A DNA stretch of 64,000 nt. Source: an uncultured Eubacteriales bacterium. Its GTDB lineage: Bacteria; Bacillota; Clostridia; Lachnospirales; Lachnospiraceae. The position numbers were made by a program, and so were the translations under genes. Below, in pieces: positions 57,571 through 64,000 of the stretch. Location: the NCBI GenBank assembly GCA_900314885.1, contig OMWY01000013.1, forward strand, positions 1-64,000, given 5' to 3'. The notes beneath the pieces were generated by a model. It was not told where the DNA came from. It saw only the letters and a program-made list of their open reading frames with translations, and did not search any database. Position 1 is the stretch's first letter, and each line of letters starts with the position of its first letter.

Positions 57571-59178
57571 CAGCTGAGGGCCTGCGGAAACAAGAGCCTT
57601 ACCGGCTGCGTTTCCTTCGTACTTCTTGAAATTCTTCTGGAATCTTGCGGCAAGGTCCTTTGCCTTCTCTTCCCACTCAGAGGCGTTAGCGTAGGTATCG
57701 CGTGGGTCAAGAATCTTAGGATCTACTCCTGGAAGCTCTGTAGGAACCTCAAAATCGAAGAATGGAATCTTCTTTGTAGGAGCCTTGGCAACATCGCCGT
57801 TCTGAATAGCAGTGATGATACCACGGGTATCCTTGATGGAAATTCTCTTGCCTGTGCCGTTCCAGCCAGTATTTACGAGGTAAGCCTTAGCGCCGCTCTT
57901 CTCCATCTTCTTAACGAGCTCTTCAGCGTACTTTGTAGGATGAAGCTCAAGGAATGCCTGTCCGAAGCAAGCTGAGAAGGTAGGAGTAGGCTCGGTTATA
58001 CCACGCTCTGTACCTGCGAGCTTAGCTGTAAATCCTGAAAGGAAGTAGTACTTTGTCTGTTCAGGTGTAAGGATTGAAACAGGAGGAAGTACTCCAAAAG
58101 CGTCAGCTGAAAGGAAGATAACGTTATCAGCCGCAGGGCCATGGCTGATAGGCTTAACGATCTTCTCGATATGATAGATAGGATATGATACACGGGTATT
58201 CTCGGTAACGCTCTTATCATCAAAGTCAAGCTTTCCGCCGTTCTTGTCATCTACGGTAACATTTTCAAGAAGAGCGTCTCTCTTGATAGCGCCATAGATA
58301 TCAGGCTCAGCGTCCTTATCGAGCTTGATAACCTTAGCGTAGCAGCCGCCTTCAAGGTTAAATACGCCATTGTCATCCCAGCCGTGCTCATCATCACCGA
58401 TGAGGAGTCTCTTAGGATCTGTTGAAAGTGTGGTCTTACCTGTACCTGAAAGACCGAAGAAAATGCAGGTATGCTCGCCGTTAAGGTCGGTGTTGGCTGA
58501 GCAGTGCATAGAAGCGATACCCTTAAGTGGAAGATAGTAGTTCATCATAGAGAACATACCCTTCTTCATCTCACCACCATACCAGGTATTTACAATAACC
58601 TGCTCGTGGCTGGTGATATTGAAGAGAACGGCGGTCTCAGAATGAAGGCCGAGCTCCTTATAATTTTCTACCTTAGCCTTAGAAGCGTTATATACTACGA
58701 AATCAGGCTTGAAGTTAGCCTCTTCCTCTGCTGTTGGTCTGATGAACATGTTCTTTACGAAATGTGCCTGCCAAGCGACTTCCATGATGAAACGGACAGC
58801 CATTCTTGTATCCTTGTTGGCACCGCAGAAACCATCAACAACGTAAAGCTTCTTGTTAGAAAGTTCCTTCTTCGCGATCTCCTTAACGGCCTTCCATGTA
58901 TCCTCTGAAGCACGATGGTTATCGTTAGGATACTCATCACTTGTCCACCATACGGTGTCCTTTGAATTCTCATCCTCTACTATGAACTTATCCTTAGGGG
59001 AACGGCCTGTGAATTCACCTGTGAATACGTCAACAGCGCCAAGCTCGCTTACATGACCAACTTCATAGCCTGTAAGGCCATCCTTGGTCTCTTCCTTGAA
59101 GAGTTCCTCGTAAGTAGGGTTGTAAACGATCTCTGATGTTCCGGTGATGCCGTACTGTGTAAGATCTACCTTTGACAT
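57568..59178 (-). CDS. pckA: Phosphoenolpyruvate carboxykinase (ATP)
   Basis: A 536-residue enzyme interconverting oxaloacetate plus ATP and PEP plus CO2 plus ADP. In fermenters it often runs toward oxaloacetate. Motifs: [35 protein letters not shown]-loop [38 protein letters not shown] and ENTRVSYPI. The ATG at 59178 lies behind AAGGAGG; an ATG at 59205 is upstream of that site and unlikely. The stop codon is shared with the GTCGTAG repeat. Confidence 0.96.
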   Translation of the reverse strand: MSKVDLTQYGITGTSEIVYNPTYEELFKEETKDGLTGYEVGHVSELGAVDVFTGEFTGRSPKDKFIVEDENSKDTVWWTSDEYPNDNHRASEDTWKAVKEIAKKELSNKKLYVVDGFCGANKDTRMAVRFIMEVAWQAHFVKNMFIRPTAEEEANFKPDFVVYNASKAKVENYKELGLHSETAVLFNITSHEQVIVNTWYGGEMKKGMFSMMNYYLPLKGIASMHCSANTDLNGEHTCIFFGLSGTGKTTLSTDPKRLLIGDDEHGWDDNGVFNLEGGCYAKVIKLDKDAEPDIYGAIKRDALLENVTVDDKNGGKLDFDDKSVTENTRVSYPIYHIEKIVKPISHGPAADNVIFLSADAFGVLPPVSILTPEQTKYYFLSGFTAKLAGTERGITEPTPTFSACFGQAFLELHPTKYAEELVKKMEKSGAKAYLVNTGWNGTGKRISIKDTRGIITAIQNGDVAKAPTKKIPFFDFEVPTELPGVDPKILDPRDTYANASEWEEKAKDLAARFQKNFKKYEGNAAGKALVSAGPQL

Positions 59179-59252
59179 AAAAGCTTCCTCCTTGTTGATT
59201 CTCATTTTTGATTGCGCCGGTTATCCGGCAAGTAAATCTGAATCCACTAGCA

Positions 59253-59281
59253 AGTATAGCACTATTCTCTCATTATCGCAA
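59253..59281 (-). promoter_or_regulatory. Sigma-A promoter of pckA
   Basis: On the minus strand TTGCGA (59276-59281) and TATACT (59253-59258) have a 17-bp spacer, 75 bp before the ATG. A GCCGG-ATAA-CCGGC hairpin (59216-59229) lies in the leader. Confidence 0.7.
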
Positions 59282-59305
59282 GGAAAAATAGAATTTTTAT
59301 ATTTT

Positions 59306-59553
59306 GTTACTGTTCAGACCCAATAAATCATGCACCAATACAGCTTGCTGTAATTGCTGTTTTGATTTATTGGGTTAAGAGGGGCGATAATTGAAGTGCC
59401 GCGCTAGCGGTGCTTCGTAGATTGTCGCTTTGCGAAGCAATGCGACTCGCCTTGCGCGAAGCGCAACTATAATGGCGTGGGTATCAAATCCCCCTTGAGC
59501 CCACTACATGAGAGATGCGCTAGCATCTCGAATGCGTGGGCGTGAACAGTAAC
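59306..59553. mobile_element. 248-bp non-autonomous repeat with GTTACTGTTCA ends (MITE-like)
   Basis: GTTACTGTTCA (59306-59316) and TGAACAGTAAC (59543-59553) are perfect 11-bp terminal inverted repeats. Inside are AATAAATCA/TGATTTATT arms, GCCGC-GCTA-GCGGTGC, GAGATGC-GCTA-GCATCTC and several GCGAAGC motifs, but no gene. The ends match those of the IS66-like remnant at 384-1177. No clear target duplication was seen. It fills most of the 59179-59632 gap. Confidence 0.65.
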
Positions 59554-59632
59554 TTCCATTTTCCTTATATTTGTGTTATACTCTCCTTTAAACAGACATT
59601 CATGGACAATAAGGCATTCCGGAGGATAAGAT

Positions 59633-60268
59633 ATGCGCATAATAACCATAAGCAGACAATTCGGTTCAGGAGGGAGAGAACTGGGCAAGCGCCTCTCAGA
59701 TGTAACCGGATACGACTATTACGATAAGGAAATAATCACTGCGCTTGCCGCGGAAGAAGGACTTCACCCCGACAACGTGCAGCGCATTCTTTCATCACAC
59801 GGCTGGAGCAGCTATCCCTTAAACTACGGCAGTCAGTTCCGGGCATCCATCCATCACGATTCTTTTCAGGCGACAGAGCTCCTTGTAAAGCAGCGTAGGA
59901 TAATAGAAAAAATCGCTAAAGCGGGCAACGACTGCATTATTGTAGGCCGTGACGCGGATATTATTCTTGCGGACTACAGCCCTCTTAGAATCTCCATCTG
60001 CGCTGACTTTGAGGAGAGGCTTGCCAGGTGCATGCGCTTTGAAGAAAAAAAGCCCGCAGATGAGCAACTGACAAAGAAACAGGTCGCATCCAACATAAAA
60101 AGGATTGACAGAGAACGTAAAAGCACCAGAGAAGTTCTGACAGGAAAGCAAATTTCCGATTCCAGTACCTTTGATCTTACGATAAATACAGGAAAATGGA
60201 ACATGCAGAGCCTTGCGGAGGCAGTAGCTGACTTTTCGGGCAGGTGGTTTAGGCAGGAGAATTCATGA
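59633..60268 (+). CDS. Cytidylate kinase-like family protein
   Basis: A 211-residue P-loop kinase-like protein. The N-terminus ITISRQFGSGGRELGKRLSDVTGYDYYDKEII and CIIVGRDADIIL are typical of the AAA/cytidylate-kinase-like family of Clostridia. These resemble CMP kinase but lack its full substrate motifs. The true substrate is unknown. GGAGG precedes the ATG. The last codon overlaps the MATE gene start by 4 bp, so the two are cotranscribed. Confidence 0.8.
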   Translation: MRIITISRQFGSGGRELGKRLSDVTGYDYYDKEIITALAAEEGLHPDNVQRILSSHGWSSYPLNYGSQFRASIHHDSFQATELLVKQRRIIEKIAKAGNDCIIVGRDADIILADYSPLRISICADFEERLARCMRFEEKKPADEQLTKKQVASNIKRIDRERKSTREVLTGKQISDSSTFDLTINTGKWNMQSLAEAVADFSGRWFRQENS

Positions 60269-61632
60269 ATACCAGTAAAGAAGCAAAGAACGACCTTACA
60301 GAAGGAACCGTGTGGAAAAAGCTTATTGTTTTTTTCCTTCCAATAGCCGCGGGTACCATTATCCAGCAGCTCTATAACGCGGTAGACGGACTTGTCGTGG
60401 GCAGATTCGTGGGGACAACCGCGCTTGCCGCGGTTGGCGGAAGCGCAGCCCAGATAATAAACGTACTGGTGGGATTTTTCGTTTCCATGACCGCGGGGGC
60501 GGCTGTAGTAATAGGGCAGATATATGGGGCCGGCAGAAGAGAGGATCTGAAGAATGCCATAGGAAACGCCGTAGCAGCTCTCACCGCAATCGGAATCCTG
60601 CTTATGATCTTTGGTATCGTTGCCGCGAGAGGAATGCTTATACTAATGAAGACAACTCCGGATACCTTGGATGATTCTGTACTTTACCTCAGAATCTATT
60701 TTATCGGGGTTCCCTTCATTATGGCGTTAAACATGGAATCGGCCATATTGAGGGCTCTTGGAGATTCCATACACCCATTTATCTATATGATCGCGGGGTG
60801 CTTATTAAATATCGTGCTTGATATTGTCTTCGTGGTAGCCTTCCACTGGGGAGTCGCGGGTGTGGCAATTGCCACTATCCTTGCCCAGGTTCTTAATATG
60901 GCGCTGCTTACCCTGCAGCTTATGAATACGAAGGAAGTATACCGCGTGACCTGGCGTGACTTAAAGCTTAGGGGCGTCTATCTTTCAAACATGATGAGGC
61001 TCGGAATCCCCGCAGGTCTTCAGTCATCCATGTACAGCGTATCAAATATGATCATTCAGATTGCGGTCAACACCCTGGGCACTACCGTTATTGCGTCCTG
61101 GGCCATGTCTTCGAAAACAGACGGCTTCTACTGGGCGGTCACAAACGCCATGGGAGCAGCTATCACAAGCTTCGCAGCGCAGAATTACGGAGCGGGAAAA
61201 TATGACCGCGTAAAGGAATGCGTAAAGCAGAGCATGATCATGCACATTACGGGAACCGTGGCCATAAGTGCCATACTGCTCTTTACAAGCATCCCGATTC
61301 TCCGCCTTCTGACTCCTGATGAAGCTGTCGTGGCGACGACCTTTCAGATTATGACCTATTTCGTCCCATTTTATTTTACCTGGTCACCTGTAGAGGTACT
61401 TTCCGCTGTGCTTCGCGGCGTCGGTGATGCAGTTAAACCGGTAATTATCATAGGCGTGACAGTCTGCCTCTTCAGGGTAATATGGATTATCACGGTATTT
61501 GGACAGGTCCATACACTATTTTCCCTCTGCGTGTCATATCTCATATCATGGACACTTGCCGGGATCTCGCTGATCATATATTACAAGAGAGGCGGGTGGA
61601 ACAGGCAAAGCGGCAGGATTATTGACAAATAA
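60265..61632 (+). CDS. MATE family efflux transporter
   Basis: A 455-residue membrane protein with twelve hydrophobic segments in two repeats. N-terminal signature: FFLPIAAGTIIQQLYNAVDGLVVGRFVGTTALAAVGGSAAQIINVLVGFFVSMTAGAAVVIGQIYGA. The second half starts near residue 230 (RLGIPAGLQSSMYSVSNMIIQIAVNTLG). It should export cationic drugs or metabolites in exchange for H+ or Na+. The substrate cannot be told. Coupled to the kinase-like gene. Confidence 0.92.
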   Translation: MNTSKEAKNDLTEGTVWKKLIVFFLPIAAGTIIQQLYNAVDGLVVGRFVGTTALAAVGGSAAQIINVLVGFFVSMTAGAAVVIGQIYGAGRREDLKNAIGNAVAALTAIGILLMIFGIVAARGMLILMKTTPDTLDDSVLYLRIYFIGVPFIMALNMESAILRALGDSIHPFIYMIAGCLLNIVLDIVFVVAFHWGVAGVAIATILAQVLNMALLTLQLMNTKEVYRVTWRDLKLRGVYLSNMMRLGIPAGLQSSMYSVSNMIIQIAVNTLGTTVIASWAMSSKTDGFYWAVTNAMGAAITSFAAQNYGAGKYDRVKECVKQSMIMHITGTVAISAILLFTSIPILRLLTPDEAVVATTFQIMTYFVPFYFTWSPVEVLSAVLRGVGDAVKPVIIIGVTVCLFRVIWIITVFGQVHTLFSLCVSYLISWTLAGISLIIYYKRGGWNRQSGRIIDK

Positions 61633-61685
61633 TTACATATTAGCTTCAAGAGCTATAACATCCTCAAAATGCCTCCCTCAAAAGC

Positions 61686-61720
61686 AGAGGGTCTGACACC
61701 ATCGGAGTCAGACCCTCTTT
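61686..61720. terminator. Terminator between MATE and SDR genes
   Basis: AGAGGGTCTGAC (61686-61697) pairs perfectly with GTCAGACCCTCT (61707-61718), followed by TT. It serves the two convergent genes. Confidence 0.85.
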
Positions 61721-61727
61721 ACCTATA

Positions 61728-62501
61728 TCACATACATGTATATCCACCGTCAACAGGAACCATGATTCCTGTTACATAAGAAGAAGCCGGTGAAGATAGG
61801 AACAGCGCTGCTGTATCCAGTTCTCCCTCCTTGCCATACCTTTCTTCCGGAATCATGGTTTTTGCATTTGCCTGGAAGAAGTCAGAATCCAGGGTTTCTC
61901 TGGTGAGATCTGTGTAGAAATAACCCGGGCAAATCGCATTTACGGTTATTCCATATTTGCCCCACTCTGCCGCCAATGCACGAGTAAGGTTTACGACTCC
62001 GCCTTTTGCTGCATGATAAGGAGCGGATCCGGCAATTTTATTTCCTACAAGACCATACATGGAAGCAATATTGATAACACGTCCGAATTTTGCCGGAATC
62101 ATCGCTTTTTTTGCTACAGCTCTTGCAACACGAAATGTTCCAAACAGGTCGATATTCATTTCATTGCCGAACTGCGCGTCTGTAATGTCCTCAGCCGGAG
62201 CCACGGCACCGGTCCCTGCATTATTGATCAAAATATCAATACGGCCGAATTTTCCCATTACTTTGTCAACGGCCTCATTTACCATGTCTGTATCGGTAAT
62301 GTCACACTTCACCGGGAATGTCTCGACACCAAAATCCTCTGTGATTTCCTTTGCGACAGCCTCCAGCTTCTCCATGCGGCGCGCAAGCGGAACAATCTTG
62401 CACCCTTGGCTTGCCAGCGCCTTTGCCATCTGAACACCCAGCCCTGCTGAGCATCCGGTAACAATGGCAACACGATCATTCAGATCAAAGTAATTTTTCA
62501 T
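61728..62501 (-). CDS. Short-chain dehydrogenase/reductase (gluconate 5-dehydrogenase-like)
   Basis: A 257-residue classical SDR. The cofactor motif GXXXGXG is in AIVTGCSAGLGVQMAKALA; LINNAGTGAVAPAEDI, the catalytic Ser/Tyr/Lys in NIASMYGLVGNKIAGSAPYHAAKGGVVNLTRALA, and ITVNAICPGYF are present. The C-terminus SSYVTGIMVPVDGGYTCM is typical. Possible reactions include 5-keto-gluconate or other polyol oxidation. AAGGAGG precedes the ATG. It lies next to an IS200/IS605 remnant and alone on its strand, so acquisition by transfer is possible. Confidence 0.88.
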   Translation of the reverse strand: MKNYFDLNDRVAIVTGCSAGLGVQMAKALASQGCKIVPLARRMEKLEAVAKEITEDFGVETFPVKCDITDTDMVNEAVDKVMGKFGRIDILINNAGTGAVAPAEDITDAQFGNEMNIDLFGTFRVARAVAKKAMIPAKFGRVINIASMYGLVGNKIAGSAPYHAAKGGVVNLTRALAAEWGKYGITVNAICPGYFYTDLTRETLDSDFFQANAKTMIPEERYGKEGELDTAALFLSSPASSYVTGIMVPVDGGYTCM

Positions 62502-62554
62502 TGTAAACCTCCTTTGGTTTGAGAAAAAATTAATGAGTCCCTATTTGACATACT

Positions 62555-62574
62555 CCCATGACTAAAGTCGTGGG
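62555..62574 (-). mobile_element. IS200/IS605 right-end hairpin
   Basis: CCCATGACT-AA-AGTCGTGGG is a 9-bp stem with one G-U, 43 bp beyond the tnpB stop. On the minus strand it reads CCCACGACTTTAGTCATGGG, the familiar subterminal hairpin at the right end of clostridial IS605-group elements. The guide-RNA (omega RNA) of TnpB would end here. Confidence 0.75.
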
Positions 62575-62616
62575 ATTCTTAAGGAAACTGCTATTTAAGT
62601 TTCCACCTGACTTTTG

Positions 62617-63303
62617 TCAGGCAAGCTTTATCCTTAATGGATGTGCCAAGCATCCACTAGACGGTAGCGAAATATCACATCCGTTTACCTTTGCTTTGCG
62701 TAAGATATTTGCCGCGCCATTGACATCAGCGTTAAGCAACGTGCCATCAGAGGATTTGTAAAGTCCCCTATACACCCGTTTGCCACTAAATGTACCCGTG
62801 TATGGCTGTTCTGTATACTGAATGTTATATCGTTCACATAGGTACTGAAGGCTTTGGCGTAAATCTCCAAGTGGCAGCTGTACAAAGTTTTGATTGTTCC
62901 TTTGACCAAGGTTAGCGTTACGTTTAAAATCTTCGTTGTAGCCAACGACAATAGTCCCGATATCATTGCTTATACAATAGTTTACGATACAGCGAGCTGA
63001 CTTCCGGATGCAATCCTTTACCTTGTTGTTGCGTTTAAAGTTAAGTAAAGCTATACGTTTTGTGACACCATTGATTTTTTGATGGTCAGCTATAGACTGA
63101 TAGTACGCTTTCTTTTTGTTCCAGTAACGGTTATATGATTTGAGTTTACGTCCGTCAATTATGAACGGAGTCCCGTCTGATGGAACACATGTAACGAGAT
63201 TATCCACGCCGAGGTCTATGCCGAGAGCTTTCGCGTTATCAAGTGTCTGCGGCTCTTCTTCCTGAACATAGACATACTGAATCTTATATTTCATTTTTCG
63301 CAT
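62617..63303 (-). pseudogene. tnpB: TnpB (IS200/IS605 family) lacking its N-terminus
   Basis: A 228-residue reading frame covering the RuvC half of TnpB, the RNA-guided nuclease of IS605 elements. ALGIDLGVDNLVTCV (Asp30) and LNADVNGAANILRKA carry the RuvC aspartates. GYNEDFKRNANLGQRNNQNFVQ lies between. Full proteins have about 370-400 residues, so about 150 N-terminal residues are missing. The zinc-finger region is also shortened: YTEQPYTGTFSGKRVYRGLY lacks the usual SYTSKASF stretch. It is fused to the 3' end of an Rpn-like fragment and is presumably inactive. Confidence 0.82.
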
Positions 63304-63577
63304 TATCGCTACCTTTTTGCATGCCCTCCTGTATACCTTTTTGTATACCTTCCTGTATGCCTCTTTTCATACCTTTTTCATATATTCCATCACTCATGTT
63401 ACACATATTGTTCACCTCCATCTTTACTTTCTCAGTCATCGGAATGCCGAAGTCCTTCTCGATGATTTCTTCCTTAACATCAACGGGAGTCTCACTGTCG
63501 AGAAGCACATTCATGAGTTTCAATAGCTGATTCTTAACATCTTTATCACCGGTTTTGAGGTTTACTATAACCCCGGT
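63284..63577 (-). pseudogene. C-terminal fragment of an Rpn/PD-(D/E)XK putative transposase
   Basis: A frame of 97 codons after an in-frame TAG at 63578-63580. The sequence (VKNQLLKLMNVLLDSETPVDVKEEIIEKDFGIPMTEKVKMEVNNMCNMSDGIYEKGMKRG) ends in repeats GIQEGIQKGIQEGMQKG. This is the tail of the Rpn-family recombination-promoting nuclease/putative transposase common in Clostridia. The catalytic N-terminal PD-(D/E)XK domain is absent. A TTG at 63523 might start translation, without a ribosome site. Its stop overlaps the tnpB fragment by 20 bp. Confidence 0.7.
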
Positions 63578-63915
63578 CTATGTCATGCTGCGAAGCGGTA
63601 TGACCCGCGATGAGCGAAGCGAATCGATTGGCTTTACATCAAAGAAAGTCAGCCTTGCTGACTTTCTTCCTTTATCTCAACACTTCTAGCTATATCTGTT
63701 TTAGTTTCCATTTTCTAATCCTTTTAATTTTCTACTCATATAATACCATACATCATAGGTTTTTGGCAAGTCCGGACATAAGGATCTTGTCTCTCCGGGC
63801 TTTACAATAATTTTCAGTCCATTTTACAGAAATAGCTATTGTTTTCTGACAACATATGCTATAATCTAGATGTAGTAGGAAATGTTGGCCATACCACAAA
63901 CAGGAGGCAACCTGA
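63578..63915. other. Intergenic region before phoH-like gene
   Basis: No believable gene. It holds a hairpin AAGAAAGTCAGC (63642-63653)/GCTGACTTTCTT (63657-63668), short GCGAAGC motifs at 63590-63625 like those in the MITE-like repeat, and a TATAAT box at 63860-63865 without a good -35 sequence, probably the -10 of the following gene. Confidence 0.55.
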
Positions 63916-64000
63916 TTGAAAAAAACTTATGCGCTCGACGCAAACGTACTGATGCAGGCGCCGTACGCCTTAAGCAGCTTTGATGACAACGAGGTTGTGC
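63916..64000 (+). CDS. PhoH-like protein with N-terminal PIN domain, 5' end only
   Basis: 28 codons are visible before the right edge. The TTG at 63916 follows AGGAGG (63902-63907) by 8 bp and reads KKTYALDANVLMQAPYALSSFDDNEVV. This is the opening of the PIN domain (LDANVLM with the catalytic Asp) found at the N-terminus of YlaK/PhoH2-type proteins. These couple a PIN ribonuclease to a PhoH ATPase. A PIN-only protein cannot be excluded. Confidence 0.75.
   Translation, partial: MKKTYALDANVLMQAPYALSSFDDNEVV

Noticed and set aside
63610-63810. 66-residue plus-strand frame
   Set aside because: Spans a hairpin and A/T-rich intergenic DNA; no ribosome site and no coding character.
1-64000. tRNA, rRNA or tmRNA genes
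   Set aside because: I looked for T-arm-like GGTTCGAATCC sequences and CCA-ended cloverleafs by eye and saw none; a covariance-model scan would be decisive.

Overview
The window looks like a chromosomal segment of an anaerobic, flagellated member of the Clostridia, most likely a Lachnospiraceae genus in the Butyrivibrio/Pseudobutyrivibrio/Roseburia neighbourhood. This is an inference from gene content: pyruvate formate-lyase with its activase, ATP-dependent PEP carboxykinase, a type I pullulanase lipoprotein, iron-dependent alcohol dehydrogenase, two FlgK paralogues with FliW/CsrA, NiaR-type NAD regulation, RemA, and strong AGGAGG ribosome sites with TTGACA-17-TATAAT promoters. No rRNA, tRNA or CRISPR array was seen.

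Layout. 1-2300 is a small accessory island: a partial ribbon-helix-helix-like gene, the remains of an IS66-like element with matching 12-bp ends (384-1177), a HigB/HigA toxin-antitoxin pair and an XRE regulator. 2447-5153 carries signal peptidase I, an Fe-alcohol dehydrogenase and a convergent glycosyltransferase. 5325-9928 holds the pullulanase, a secreted leucine-rich-repeat protein and methionine aminopeptidase. 10074-13930 is the NAD module: nadB-nadC-niaR transcribed away from nadA. A degenerate GGDEF/EAL protein and a small helical protein follow. 16274-26666 is one late flagellar block: flgM-flgN-flgK-flgK-flgL-fliW-csrA from one sigma-28 promoter, then flaG-fliD-fliS-fliT/flgN-like from a second.

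26912-36588 is housekeeping: lysA, a tyrosine recombinase, pepC, an ECF S component, an AI-2E-type permease, an M32 carboxypeptidase, DUF5662, an S66 peptidase and DUF402. 36631-40230 is a tight operon of DEAD-box helicase, Sua5, a low-molecular-weight phosphatase homologue lacking its catalytic Arg, and RpiB. Then come a GH18 protein, MecA, DUF1858 and PBP1A, followed by a preQ1-riboswitch-controlled queT. 46859-50380 encodes the most unusual protein here, an orphan EssC-type three-ATPase motor whose N-terminus is not the usual FHA/membrane region but resembles the glycine-rich middle of LXG toxins. priA-rpoZ-gmk-remA-pflA, pflB and pckA complete the core. The right end has a kinase-like protein, a MATE transporter, an SDR dehydrogenase, fused remains of an IS200/IS605 tnpB and an Rpn-type nuclease gene, and the start of a PhoH-like gene.

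Two families of short hairpin repeats run through the window (GTGCC...GGCAC at 5220, 34237, 36562 and 40260; GTCGTAG...CTACGAC at 34249 and 57513). They repeatedly supply or touch the stop codons of neighbouring genes. A third repeat type with GTTACTGTTCA ends occurs at 384-1177 and 59306-59553.
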